Shown: positions 15,709 through 23,255 of the stretch, in pieces | Numbering within the stretch: position 1 is the stretch's first letter | How the letters are laid out: each line of letters starts with the position of its first letter | IMG/VR virus record: IMGVR_UViG_3300019762_000021 | Coordinates: 1 to 28,249 of that record | Strand: one strand, 5' to 3' | DNA from: a virus | DNA: 28,249 nt | Program-made: the position numbers and the translations under genes | The notes under the pieces: model-generated | Told to the model about the DNA's origin: nothing | Database searches by the model: none | What the model saw: the letters and a program-made list of their open reading frames with translations, nothing else

Positions 15709-17795
15709 ATCATTGCATTACTAACCTTTAGCTGCTGATCTATTAGCTCACCCTGAGTCTTAACCTGCGTATTCTCAATGGATACACCAGCCTTAGCAGC
15801 ATCAATCTTAACCTTCTCGCGGTCAGTCATAGCTTTGAATTCATCAATGCGGATCTTCTGCGCGTCATTAACTTCATTCTGAATGGCAGCTTGACCTTCC
15901 ATTATACGGGCTTGTGCTTCTGCTTGAGCTAGCATGGCTTGAGGGTTTTGCTGATTCTGCTGAGCTGCTTGCATTTGCTGCATGGTACGTTGTGCGAATT
16001 GGCGCTCTTCATCGTTTTTAAGATCAGGGTCAATGCCCTCCATCATCATAATCTTAATTTCATTAAAACGTGCCATCTTGCGAGCTGCTGCCATACCTTC
16101 GCCAGTAGTTGACTGAATAGCAGACATAAGCACAATCTGCCCTTGAGGGGTGCTTGTATCAGTGTATTGAAGCAATTCTTTAGCGCCTGCCAAGTCTGCT
16201 TCTTTCTGCGATTTGTGAGACTCGCCAACTTTAACAGTAACATCATACTTACCACGGGCAGCGTTCTTGTAAGGCCCAAAACCTTCATCAGTAACAGCAT
16301 ATTCTAAAGTCTTAACCTGACTATATGAGCCATCTGGCCCTTGAATACGCAAAGTCTTTGAGCCTGAGAAGTAAACCATTTGAGCTGCTGGAATCCATAC
16401 TTTACACAATGCTTTAATGGTTTGAACTGCATTCTGGAATAAAGGCTGGAACGCATCGTCTTGACGCTCATTAATCTGCTGGATGGCTGCGGCTGCTGTA
16501 TTGCTTGGCAGCGTGCTTTGACCTTTAGCGGATTGCTCATCCATATTCTGCTGCAGGTATTGAAGGCCACTAGCTAAACCTGAGCCTATCTGCGGCGGCA
16601 TATGCTTACCAATAGGGCCAACATGTGTGATATTCCCGTTAGCATCTCTGATAGGGTCAGAAAGCAGGTAAGCTGGATTGTCTAAATCTTTGTTCGCATG
16701 GAATGGCGCATGTCGATTGATCTGCTCTGGCGTATATTCTGGAATCTCTTTCTGGCTCTGCGCCATAATCTCCATAAGAGCACCAAAGCCCATGTTTTCA
16801 AAACGCTGACTATCACGCTGACGGCACACTTCACCACAATAGTACTCAATGCCATTAATAACCGTGTGGTAGCCGTACTGGGGAACAATGGGGATAGACT
16901 TAAACGGTGTCTTAGTTGGTTTAATTAAGAATTTATCACCTGAGATCAAAGCGTACTCAACAAATTTAACCTTGCGTTGTGATTGCTCATATTCAAATGC
17001 TTCACGTAGTTCTGATAATTCATCACGTTTAACGCTATTACCAAGCTGGTCTTTAATGCCGTCACCAGTAGTGATAATCAGATCAATGCCTTCTTCTGTG
17101 AATTTGTACTCAGTTAGGGTTTTTTCAATCACCTCGTAATAGTGAGCAACGTAAACATCCTTTGTGCTATCGGTCTTCCAATCAAATAGACCACTATCAG
17201 TTGCATCAGGGAATGAAGAAAAATCTACACCGTATGCCTCTTCCGTTTCTTTGCGATTAACTCGCACAAGGTGCCATACCTGTTTAGCGTCCTGTTTATC
17301 CTTACGAATAGCTCCGGCACTAAATACAACCGAACTAGGCGCTGAGTAGATAGGCTCAATACATAAATACTGATTCTCTGGCTTAGGGTCTTCTTCGTCT
17401 TCATACTTGGCAACCAACTTAACAGCGCCAAAACCACCAAAGAACGCTTCATCTGCTGCATTGTTTAGTGCCTCAATACCATCTGACATATTGAAATCAT
17501 TGCGCCAGCGACCTTGTAATAAGTCTGCGTCTTCATCCGTTGCAATATCACTGGCACTGGCAATGCGCGCATTCATTTCCATGCGCTGATACTGGCCAAG
17601 CAAGCGGTTTATATTCTTGAATAGCTTATTGTTTTCTGGCTTAGGCTTATTGGCAAATTGCTCTGCATCGCTACCAGCCCACTGAGCACCAGCAATCTTG
17701 GCAAACTGATTATCCTTAAGGCACTGCTCATTGACATCATTGCTTGAGCCTAGCGCCTCTCTAAAATCTATTAAGATTTCTTGTGTGTCTTTCAT
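15699..17795 (-). CDS. Portal protein, P22 gp1-like
   Basis: A 698-aa portal of the P22 family (gp1 is 725 aa). Recognisable family blocks are LLGQYQRMEMNARIA, ALNNAADEAFFGGFGAVKL, YLCIEPIYSAPSSVVFSAG and the IPIVPQYGYHTVINGIEYYC region. The last 100 residues are Gln/Ala-rich and helical, matching the C-terminal helical barrel of P22-type portals. The dodecameric portal is the DNA entry/exit channel and nucleates the procapsid. SD GGTGA precedes ATG 17795, 4 nt after the large terminase stop. Its downstream partner (scaffold) is displaced 1.4 kb by the opposite-strand cassette. Confidence 0.88.
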   Translation of the reverse strand: MKDTQEILIDFREALGSSNDVNEQCLKDNQFAKIAGAQWAGSDAEQFANKPKPENNKLFKNINRLLGQYQRMEMNARIASASDIATDEDADLLQGRWRNDFNMSDGIEALNNAADEAFFGGFGAVKLVAKYEDEEDPKPENQYLCIEPIYSAPSSVVFSAGAIRKDKQDAKQVWHLVRVNRKETEEAYGVDFSSFPDATDSGLFDWKTDSTKDVYVAHYYEVIEKTLTEYKFTEEGIDLIITTGDGIKDQLGNSVKRDELSELREAFEYEQSQRKVKFVEYALISGDKFLIKPTKTPFKSIPIVPQYGYHTVINGIEYYCGEVCRQRDSQRFENMGFGALMEIMAQSQKEIPEYTPEQINRHAPFHANKDLDNPAYLLSDPIRDANGNITHVGPIGKHMPPQIGSGLASGLQYLQQNMDEQSAKGQSTLPSNTAAAAIQQINERQDDAFQPLFQNAVQTIKALCKVWIPAAQMVYFSGSKTLRIQGPDGSYSQVKTLEYAVTDEGFGPYKNAARGKYDVTVKVGESHKSQKEADLAGAKELLQYTDTSTPQGQIVLMSAIQSTTGEGMAAARKMARFNEIKIMMMEGIDPDLKNDEERQFAQRTMQQMQAAQQNQQNPQAMLAQAEAQARIMEGQAAIQNEVNDAQKIRIDEFKAMTDREKVKIDAAKAGVSIENTQVKTQGELIDQQLKVSNAMMGR

Positions 17796-17799
17796 TTGT

Positions 17800-19404
17800 T
17801 CACCAATGATTCCTAGAGCCTATATGTAGGTGGCTTATATCCTGTATCACAGTCTGTTTTATATGAATTCTTTCAGACATCATAACACAGTCGGAAAGGT
17901 TAGGACTTGACAACTTAAACTTAGTACGCATTGTATCCTTTGTATAAAGTTCAAACAAGCCAGAGCCGTTAGGCTTAATTGGGATTCGACAAAGCTCTGA
18001 TCTGAGCTTACCTAAGTGTTTTATCTCTGAGCTAAAGCTTATTAGTAATTCAGGGTCGCATAACTCACCATGCACAATAGCTCGATAAGTTAAATATACA
18101 CGATCTCTAAGTGACGCATAGCACTGCCCGCGTAGATTCCTAAATACTTCCTTATTGGTTTTTTGCTTCTGGACATTCTCACCAATAGCGGGGGCATAGA
18201 TGGCATCGCCCATATCAGGAGTCACAGCACCATTAAACTGATAAACATCAATCTTAGTGCCATCTAGGTTAGTATTAGCTTGTCGCTTAAGTCCAGCCCC
18301 CATGCCGCCAACATCATACTCGAACTGGTCTGCGTTATTATTGACAGCGTAGTCGGTCGCCCAATCCATACCCTCATTTACGTCTAAGTCTTCACGCTCT
18401 TCAACCTGAATAATCACATTGCCATGACGCATTGATAAAGCTTTAGGGTCTGGGCCAAGGTCTGACGGGTCGTGTGTAACCTTCTTAATGCCTCTAGGTT
18501 TAAACCCTAGTTTTTCATGGGCATCTATACACGCATCAAACCATTCAGACATAATAAGCCCGTTAGGTATTGAGTCATTAAACTGGCCCATCCAGATATG
18601 ATCATATAAGGCCCTAGGCAGATTATCATGGTCCCACTTTCTTTCTTGATCTAGGTCTTCTGGAAACCATGGATTATCCGTGTAATTCATATCTATAACT
18701 AAATGAAGGTCGTCTTCATAGATGCCATCACGGTCTAAAGCTTCCCTGAAAGGTGTAATAAATCGCTTGGAAAATGGGTCTTCACTTGATGCTGGGTTGG
18801 CAGTGAATATCATCGAGCCACCTGCTTCACGCATTGTAGGCGTTAGTAGCTTAAGGCTATTCTCTGATGTTGCTTGTGCTTCTTCCGTCCAAAATCGTTT
18901 AAACCCATCCATTGACTTCATAGAGTCAGGATTACGAGCTAAGCCTTTGAATTTAGCCTCAGCTCCATTGCTAGATTTAACCGCGGTATTTGTGAAAGTA
19001 AAGCCATCCAAGCCAATCTTTCTAATCTGATTAGCTAATAGGCTTTGTACTGAGTCATCAATAGAGTTTTGGAATTCACGAAAGCAGGCAGTTTTAATGC
19101 CGCGGTCATGCATATCAACTACGCATATCTGGCCAACTGTCTGAGATTTACCAGAACCACGACCACCGATAATAATTATAAATCGCTTAGGACGTGTTAA
19201 GACAGGCTCAAGTTTAATAGGAATTGTAGCCAGAGGCTTGTCGTCAGTCTCAACCCATTCTCCATTCTTATACTTAATAGTCCTAACAAGCTTAGGGCCT
19301 GTTTCAGTAGGCTCGTATAGCCCGAATGGTGTTGATAGGCCGCTACCCGTTGAGGTAACTATAATTGACTCTAATTGATCAAGCTTCTTTAGAATTGCGT
19401 TCAT
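17800..19404 (-). CDS. terL: Terminase large subunit
   Basis: A 534-aa packaging motor. The Walker A box GGRGSGKS is at about residues 80-87 after a hydrophobic strand (RFIIIIG), and the Walker B-like FKRFWTEEA at about 168-176 supplies the catalytic Glu. FTANPASSEDPF is the usual coupling segment. The C-terminal nuclease half contains THDPSDLG and YDVGGMGAG, which fit RNase-H-like metal-binding strands. It cuts concatemeric DNA and pumps it into the procapsid through the portal. It overlaps the small subunit gene by 26 nt, with SD AAGG before ATG 19404. Confidence 0.92.
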   Translation of the reverse strand: MNAILKKLDQLESIIVTSTGSGLSTPFGLYEPTETGPKLVRTIKYKNGEWVETDDKPLATIPIKLEPVLTRPKRFIIIIGGRGSGKSQTVGQICVVDMHDRGIKTACFREFQNSIDDSVQSLLANQIRKIGLDGFTFTNTAVKSSNGAEAKFKGLARNPDSMKSMDGFKRFWTEEAQATSENSLKLLTPTMREAGGSMIFTANPASSEDPFSKRFITPFREALDRDGIYEDDLHLVIDMNYTDNPWFPEDLDQERKWDHDNLPRALYDHIWMGQFNDSIPNGLIMSEWFDACIDAHEKLGFKPRGIKKVTHDPSDLGPDPKALSMRHGNVIIQVEEREDLDVNEGMDWATDYAVNNNADQFEYDVGGMGAGLKRQANTNLDGTKIDVYQFNGAVTPDMGDAIYAPAIGENVQKQKTNKEVFRNLRGQCYASLRDRVYLTYRAIVHGELCDPELLISFSSEIKHLGKLRSELCRIPIKPNGSGLFELYTKDTMRTKFKLSSPNLSDCVMMSERIHIKQTVIQDISHLHIGSRNHW

Positions 19405-19852
19405 CTAATGCCTTTTCAATTGCCTCTAGTCGATTCTTAATCACCGTGATTTCATCAATCTTAAGCATCTTAGATATTGAGTCGATAAACATGTTGGCAA
19501 CATCAGGCGAGATTAAGCCTTTACTGGCTGCCTCTAATACCTGTGCGGCTTGCTTATCTGGCGTGGCAGTAGAATCAAACTCGAACTCAACTCGCTCCAT
19601 TGTTGGCTTAACACTGGACCAGCCTTTATCTGCCAGAACCTTAAGCATCTGGCCTGAGTCTTTATCGTCAATGTTAAAAGCTCGTTTAGCTATATGTGAA
19701 AAGAAAGCATTCTCTGCTTGTTCGCGCGTAGGCTCTCCATGCAATCCAATGAGGTCTTTTACAGACTCACTCTTTATTGCATCAAGTATCTTATTCTTAG
19801 TGCTTCTGCCTCTGCGTTTTTCTGGCTGCCTATCTTCTGTAAACTCTGGCAT
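19379..19852 (-). CDS. terS: Terminase small subunit (start revised)
   Basis: Placed directly before and overlapping the large subunit. Preferred start is ATG 19852 (157 aa). The frame stays open to a TTG at 19900, but that codon lies inside a terminator hairpin, so it is unlikely to be used. The N-terminus is basic (RQPEKRRGRSTKNKILDAI), consistent with DNA recognition; the middle is helical; the C-terminal ISKMLKIDEITVIKNRLEAI forms an oligomerising coiled coil. It would recognise the pac site. Identity rests mainly on position and character. The SD before 19852 is weak. Confidence 0.75.
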   Translation of the reverse strand: MPEFTEDRQPEKRRGRSTKNKILDAIKSESVKDLIGLHGEPTREQAENAFFSHIAKRAFNIDDKDSGQMLKVLADKGWSSVKPTMERVEFEFDSTATPDKQAAQVLEAASKGLISPDVANMFIDSISKMLKIDEITVIKNRLEAIEKALDERNSKEA

Positions 19853-19887
19853 TCTCGTATCTCGCTCGTTTTTGCTTTTAAAACCCC

Positions 19888-19910
19888 AAAAAAAAGACAA
19901 TCAAGTCTTT
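19888..19910 (-). terminator. Intrinsic terminator between lysis-like genes and terminase
   Basis: On the minus strand AAAGAC-TTGATT-GTCTTT is followed by TTTTT (eight T in total). The stem is only 6 bp and AU-rich, but the U tract is strong. A longer inverted repeat (GCCTCAG/CTGAGGC, 19916-19922 with 19947-19953) precedes it. It could be read through by an antitermination system. Confidence 0.6.
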
Positions 19911-19967
19911 AGGTTGCCTCAGTATTGCACAGGGGTTTTATATAGCCTGAGGCGCACTATAAACCGT

Positions 19968-20174
19968 TTATTTATTACGTTGAGTTAAATTCTTATAAAT
20001 CAATACGGCACTTAAGATACAGCCTAAAATAGTACCAATTAAGCCGAATATGTTTTGAAGGTTCTCAATAGTACTTGAACCAGCACTAACCCCCACTGTA
20101 GCGCTTGCAATAAACGCTTGAGTCTTAGGGTTATTTAAAACTGGTTCGATCACCTGTTCTTTTATACCGTCCAT
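19968..20174 (-). CDS. Holin-like 68-aa membrane protein
   Basis: The N-terminus (MDGIKEQVIEPVLNNPKTQA) is followed by a weakly hydrophobic segment (residues 20-32), a clear membrane helix (about 42-60, IFGLIGTILGCILSAVLIY) and a basic tail (KNLTQRNK). Size, topology and position just upstream of the terminase genes fit a small holin, which would permeabilise the inner membrane at lysis. No endolysin is visible beside it. SD AGGGG precedes ATG 20174. A different small membrane role is possible. Confidence 0.6.
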   Translation of the reverse strand: MDGIKEQVIEPVLNNPKTQAFIASATVGVSAGSSTIENLQNIFGLIGTILGCILSAVLIYKNLTQRNK

Positions 20175-20179
20175 AGATA

Positions 20180-20650
20180 TTAGCCCCTACTACCCAAGCC
20201 GCGCTTATTATCATTATCATGCCTATTATAATAGCGGCCATCAATTCCATCTTCTTTATCGCCATTGGTGTGGATTAATAACCGCGCAGCTTCTATAACT
20301 GCAAGTAATAAACACATCCAATTATACATCATTGGGTGCATATAGGCATACCAAATAAAGTACCCTATAAAATTGACGATAACAAAGGCTAGAGAGATAG
20401 ATTGAAGATGAACAACAAGCTGGGAGCGCTTCTCGTTTGGCTTCACAAATTGAAGTAAGGCTATACTCATTGAGCTAAACGCCATAGCTGAGCCGTAATA
20501 CACAGCCCCAGTGGTCGAATCAAACCAATAATAATGAGCAATAGTTGGGACGATTACACATATTGTACAAAGTAATCTGTGCCATTGCTGGCCAGTAAAA
20601 GACAGCATAACAGCGATTAAAAGAAGTATAGGGGATACTATGCTAAGCAT
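20180..20650 (-). CDS. 156-aa multi-pass membrane protein
   Basis: Start at ATG 20650 is favoured because it overlaps the stop of the 35-aa peptide gene (ATGCTTAG), implying coupled translation; a TTG at 20692 would lie inside that gene. There are four or five hydrophobic segments (about 3-19, 26-42, 48-68, 84-102, 107-125), rich in Ile, Met and aromatic residues. The C-terminus is a charged tail (NGDKEDGIDGRYYNRHDND). It is 5 nt from the holin-like gene. It may be a second holin or an antiholin, or a superinfection-related membrane protein. No family recognised. Confidence 0.6.
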   Translation of the reverse strand: MLSIVSPILLLIAVMLSFTGQQWHRLLCTICVIVPTIAHYYWFDSTTGAVYYGSAMAFSSMSIALLQFVKPNEKRSQLVVHLQSISLAFVIVNFIGYFIWYAYMHPMMYNWMCLLLAVIEAARLLIHTNGDKEDGIDGRYYNRHDNDNKRGLGSRG

Positions 20651-20750
20651 AACTAGGTTTCCGTTGCTTTCCGTTGCCACCTGCACCAGCAATCTTTTTG
20701 CCTTTTGCTGGCTTCTTAACTACTTTTTTCTTTGATTTATTGGATTTCAT
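20643..20750 (-). CDS. 35-aa lysine-rich basic peptide
   Basis: ATG 20750 has a good SD (AAGGA, 8 nt upstream). The peptide starts MKSNKSKKKVVKKPAKGKK and then IAGAGGNGKQRKPSYA; 11 of 35 residues are Lys and there are almost no acidic residues. The stop overlaps the start of the membrane protein gene downstream. Such a peptide could bind nucleic acid or acidic membranes. Placement inside a cluster of membrane-protein genes is suggestive, but nothing shows a lysis role. Real gene likely; function unknown. Confidence 0.55.
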   Translation of the reverse strand: MKSNKSKKKVVKKPAKGKKIAGAGGNGKQRKPSYA

Positions 20751-20818
20751 ATCATCATCCTTAATTAATTATTGCATTTTAGCAGATACTGAATTAAGCG
20801 CAATTTTACCTTTTGGCG

Positions 20819-20992
20819 CTACACCCATATTAATATTAACAGCGCAATAAAGGAAACAGTAAGCGATAATACAAGTATTCCAGTAACTGTAAATGATATC
20901 CACTTTGGGACTTCTTCATATTCAAATATTGTCATTAAGAGAACTGACATTAAAGCAAGCAGCGCACTTGTATAGAATATATTCTCTATCAT
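20819..20992 (-). CDS. 57-aa two-helix membrane protein
   Basis: Starts at ATG 20992 within the stop of the upstream gene (ATGA), with AAGGAGCTGAGAA as SD. Residues 8-23 and 32-56 are membrane helices joined by an acidic loop (EYEEVPK). The protein ends at the second helix with no tail (LLILIWV). The helical hairpin is compatible with a class II holin or another small membrane factor. It heads the run of membrane genes that ends in the holin-like protein. No homologous family recognised. Confidence 0.6.
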   Translation of the reverse strand: MIENIFYTSALLALMSVLLMTIFEYEEVPKWISFTVTGILVLSLTVSFIALLILIWV

Positions 20993-21624
20993 TTCTCAGC
21001 TCCTTTTGCAGCAGCCTCACCCATCAATCCAGCATAAGCCGCCATATCTTCAAAGTTATCCAACTTAAACTCACCCTGACTTGTTCGCACTAGCTTCAAG
21101 ATATTCATAAAAGCCCAGCCTTGCTCTTCTGTTAGTTCTAACCCATAAAGTACATTAAACATATCAACGGTTTTACCTATTGAACGCTCACCATGTGGGT
21201 TATCGTAGGTGACTGCTCGGTCTTGCATATGGCCTAAGCCTGCTTCTAGTATTCTTTCTGCTGTTACCTTGCTGCGTTCTTTGCCAAACCCCATGGACTC
21301 AGCCTTTTTGAATACGTCCTCAGCCATTTGGCTTATTGATTTTTCTTCTAGCACCAGCCGCGCGCCTATCTTGTCCGAATTCGCGCGGGTTATTTCGGAC
21401 AACTCTGGCCTATTATGGCCGTGTTCGTAGGGGTTTTGTTCACATTTGATAAGATTCCAAAACTCACCACCTTGAGGGGTATAACGCCAAATAAACCCAA
21501 AGGTATATTTTTCTTCATGTTTGTAGAGTTCACAATCCAATACCCGCTGGAGCTCATGATCAGCATAGGCCTCGCCTATTACGGCAGCTACTTGTTGGTG
21601 GCACGTTAAGTCTGTGGGTTTCAT
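20989..21624 (-). CDS. Phage accessory protein with DUF6378-like C-terminus
   Basis: A 211-aa protein. The N-terminal third has EKYTFGFIWRYTPQGGEFWN and NPYEHGHNRPELSEI-type segments common in phage accessory proteins. Residues about 135-205 read DRAVTYDNPHGERSIGKTVD, MFNVLYGLELTEEQGWAFM, a KLVRTSQGEFKLDNFED stretch and MAAYAGLMGEAA. This is the signature of the uncharacterised domain I know as DUF6378. The function is unknown; it is probably a soluble cytoplasmic early protein. Start and stop both overlap neighbours as ATGA, so it is firmly part of the operon. Confidence 0.7.
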   Translation of the reverse strand: MKPTDLTCHQQVAAVIGEAYADHELQRVLDCELYKHEEKYTFGFIWRYTPQGGEFWNLIKCEQNPYEHGHNRPELSEITRANSDKIGARLVLEEKSISQMAEDVFKKAESMGFGKERSKVTAERILEAGLGHMQDRAVTYDNPHGERSIGKTVDMFNVLYGLELTEEQGWAFMNILKLVRTSQGEFKLDNFEDMAAYAGLMGEAAAKGAEK

Positions 21625-21842
21625 TTGCTTAACTCCTTTAATAGCGCGTCGGCTATAGCTACTGATTCGCTAGCTACAAGCGCGCGAGTACCATTTGAAA
21701 GCAAGCCCTGCATTGCCATAGCTGCGAAGTGTTCTCGCTTTGTTAAACCAGCGCTACTGATTGGTGAGCCATACAAATTGCCTTTATCGTCCCTTAGTAT
21801 CAAATCATCACAAGGCATCGCTGGCGTATCTGCGTTATTCAT
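21621..21842 (-). CDS. MNNADTPAMP-family small phage protein
   Basis: A 73-aa protein with blocks MNNADTPAMP, GLTKREHFAAMAMQGLL and ADALLKELSK. It is a paralogue of the first plus-strand cassette gene; the first 30 coding bases are identical and the SD (AAGGAGAGAG) is alike. The middle (CDDLILRDDKGNLYGSPISS) differs completely. It overlaps both neighbours as ATGA. The family is widespread in phage early operons with no function known to me. Recent duplication or recombination between the copies is the likely origin of the identical 5' ends. Confidence 0.75.
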   Translation of the reverse strand: MNNADTPAMPCDDLILRDDKGNLYGSPISSAGLTKREHFAAMAMQGLLSNGTRALVASESVAIADALLKELSK

Positions 21843-22033
21843 TTACTCTCTCCTTCTATTGTGTAGTCGCCTGACTTAATGGCATTCATTATTTCGCTGA
21901 TTGCAGCTGACCCTCCATCAAATTTTAGACAATTACTCCAATCCTGATCTTTAATGATTATTGGTATTGTTTTTTTTATTGAGTCTAGCTGCTCATTTAG
22001 GTCATTCAGAAGCTTGTCTCAATCTAATATCAT
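21839..22033 (-). pseudogene. Small ORF interrupted by TGA at codon 5
   Basis: ATG 22033 has a fine SD (AAGGAGAGAAAG) and overlaps the previous stop as ATGA. Codons 1-4 are MILD, codon 5 is TGA (22021-22019), and the same frame then stays open for 59 more codons to a stop that overlaps the next ATG, again as ATGA. The downstream protein (DKLLNDLNEQLDSIKKTIPI, later GGSAAISEIMNAIKSGDYTI) looks normal. There is no internal ATG before codon 48. The signals at both ends argue that this was a gene; either it carries a nonsense mutation, or the base is a sequencing error, or the stop is read through. Confidence 0.6.
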
Positions 22034-22200
22034 TCTTTCTCTCCTTTGGCTTTGGCGATGGCTGCATGGCAAGCCCTTACAGCTACATGACCTAATAAGT
22101 ATCCACTAGCTATCATACTGGTAATACACTCCTCCAAAGCCTCAAGCATATCCGGCGCGGCTTGCTTCATGGCTTCTAGCTGTTCTTTTGTGTATTTCAT
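22030..22200 (-). CDS. 56-aa small phage protein
   Basis: ATG 22200 is preceded by GAGGGTGAAAG, and the stop overlaps the next start as ATGA. The protein begins MKYTKEQLEAMKQAAPDMLE, has a Cys/Ile-rich middle and ends RACHAAIAKAKGEKE. The APDMLEAL...AIAKAKGE pattern is familiar from many small early phage proteins of unknown role. It is soluble and mostly helical. The gene is well supported by its signals; function unknown. Confidence 0.65.
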   Translation of the reverse strand: MKYTKEQLEAMKQAAPDMLEALEECITSMIASGYLLGHVAVRACHAAIAKAKGEKE

Positions 22201-22203
22201 CTT

Positions 22204-22431
22204 TCACCCTCTATTAACTTTATATAAATACTCACTAATCCTGTTGCGCTCTTCTAGTGCTAGTTTAAGCACATCTGCACTACCTTCTTTACTGCAAATC
22301 TTAATTATCTTTTCTAGTTGGCGTAGAGTCTTAACCATTTCAGACTCTATTTCGTTTAGCCTTAATGCCTGCATATTCATTAGCTTATTATGGCATTGGC
22401 GTATTTTTTCTGGGTAGACTTCTGGTGCCAT
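22204..22431 (-). CDS. 75-aa helical coiled-coil protein
   Basis: The chosen start, ATG 22431, overlaps the upstream stop as TAATG; a TTG two codons earlier is less likely. The protein starts MAPEVYPEKIRQCHNKLMN and continues with a long helix (LNEIESEMVKTLRQLEKII), then a second helix (VLKLALEERNRISEYLY). Leu/Ile heptad spacing suggests a coiled-coil dimer. It is part of the operon driven from near the operator copy at 22775. No family recognised. Confidence 0.6.
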   Translation of the reverse strand: MAPEVYPEKIRQCHNKLMNMQALRLNEIESEMVKTLRQLEKIIKICSKEGSADVLKLALEERNRISEYLYKVNRG

Positions 22432-22724
22432 TACCAACCCCCATTCACTTCAATATTAGAGTCTTCCTGCAGCTCTCTTAAGTGATCTTCAATGTACGCT
22501 GACATAATTTGTCTATCTGCATGAATAGTGTGCAAATTCTTATCACCCATGCTTACCGATGTAATGAACACCTCACCAGTTAATTGATCGCCTACCTGTT
22601 TATAATCAAATCCAACTTCAACAACCTCCTCACTATCGCCTAAGTTGTTGTTTTTCCACATATCGTATGGCAGTTCATTTGCAGTGGTTGTAATGTGATC
22701 TTCAAATACTTCTAAAATTTCCAT
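22431..22724 (-). CDS. 97-aa acidic protein (start revised)
   Basis: The start at ATG 22724 follows AGGGGG at 5-nt spacing. The longer frame from TTG 22781 would translate through the operator-like motif and lacks an SD. The protein is acidic, with EILEVFEDHITTTANELPYD, a beta hairpin (FDYKQVGDQLTGEVFITSVS) and a C-terminal helix (SAYIEDHLRELQEDSN). It is soluble, with no motif I recognise. It is the first gene after the operator copy at 22775-22791, so it probably opens an operon running to 20989 or beyond. Confidence 0.6.
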   Translation of the reverse strand: MEILEVFEDHITTTANELPYDMWKNNNLGDSEEVVEVGFDYKQVGDQLTGEVFITSVSMGDKNLHTIHADRQIMSAYIEDHLRELQEDSNIEVNGGW

Positions 22725-22774
22725 AAATCCCCCTAAGTGATGGCTTATTATTGCATTGGCGTGGCGTGGTGTAA

Positions 22775-22791
22775 TTGGCAAAAACTACCAA
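22775..22791. promoter_or_regulatory. Perfect copy of the 17-bp operator-like motif
   Basis: TTGGCAAAAACTACCAA, about 50 bp upstream of the start at 22724. It lies between a strong hairpin (22810-22832) and the SD, where an operon promoter is expected, though I see no convincing -10 box. Confidence 0.7.
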
Positions 22792-22809
22792 AATCAATAA
22801 CACTTTAAT

Positions 22810-22832
22810 TACAGGGACGCGAGCGCCCTGTA
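22810..22832. terminator. Hairpin between the zinc-protein gene and the next operon
   Basis: TACAGGG pairs with CCCTGTA, with inner CG pairs (about 9 bp in total). It lies 9 nt beyond the stop at 22841. There is no U tract in the minus direction (AATTAAAG follows), so it may be a weak terminator or an mRNA end-stabiliser. Confidence 0.4.
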
Positions 22833-22840
22833 TTGTGTTG

Positions 22841-23029
22841 TCATATCGGCTCGAATACATAACGCTTTTCCTCTGGGCACCATCTGCATTTCTCGCAGCG
22901 ATGTTTTCCGTTAGGACACTTGCACACGCGGCTTCTGCCACACTTCTCACAACCGTTTTTAGGGTTCTCGTAATCCCCTAACTCCCAGTTTTTTTGGAAT
23001 TCATCATATTCCCTATCATCGTAATCCAT
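22841..23029 (-). CDS. 62-aa Cys-rich zinc-binding protein
   Basis: ATG 23029 follows TCGGGGGGAAT; a GTG further upstream (23080) has no SD. The first half is acidic (MDYDDREYDEFQKNWELGDY). The second half packs eight Cys: CEKC, CKC, CEKC and WC, in NGCEKCGRSRVCKCPNGKH then RCEKCRWCPEEKR. Two zinc ions are probably bound. Small treble-clef-like proteins of this type occur in phage early regions. Function unknown. Confidence 0.6.
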   Translation of the reverse strand: MDYDDREYDEFQKNWELGDYENPKNGCEKCGRSRVCKCPNGKHRCEKCRWCPEEKRYVFEPI

Positions 23030-23096
23030 ATTCCCCCCGATATAACAATTCACTTTAGTCAGATGCTCGCTATGGCTCACACAGCTAAGCTCTGGG

Positions 23097-23255
23097 TTAT
23101 GCGTCTTTATTTAGCCTATTAGCCACAGCTGCTGCTTTTGCGTATCCATCAAACTCAGCAATGCACCGGCTAAAAATACCAACCCCATATCTCAACTCAA
23201 TAATTGGTGCAAAATCGATATCACTATAAGTTTTAATAACAAAAAATTTAAACAT
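23097..23255 (-). CDS. 52-aa small phage protein
   Basis: ATG 23255 has SD GAAGGAAG five bases upstream. It is a small alpha-beta protein: strand MFKFFVIKTY, then LRYGVGIFSRCIAEFDGYAK and a helix AAAVANRLNKDA. The final block, in which a strand is followed by an Ala-rich helix ending in N-R-L-N, is common to many short phage proteins of unknown function. It resembles the cassette protein at 15254 (C.AEF then a helix ending RL). Confidence 0.6.
   Translation of the reverse strand: MFKFFVIKTYSDIDFAPIIELRYGVGIFSRCIAEFDGYAKAAAVANRLNKDA

Noticed and set aside
19365-19988. Long plus-strand open frame of about 207 codons opposite the terminase genes.
   Set aside because: It lies antisense to the terminase and holin-like genes, has no SD and a low-complexity Ser/Leu protein; it is a shadow of minus-strand coding.
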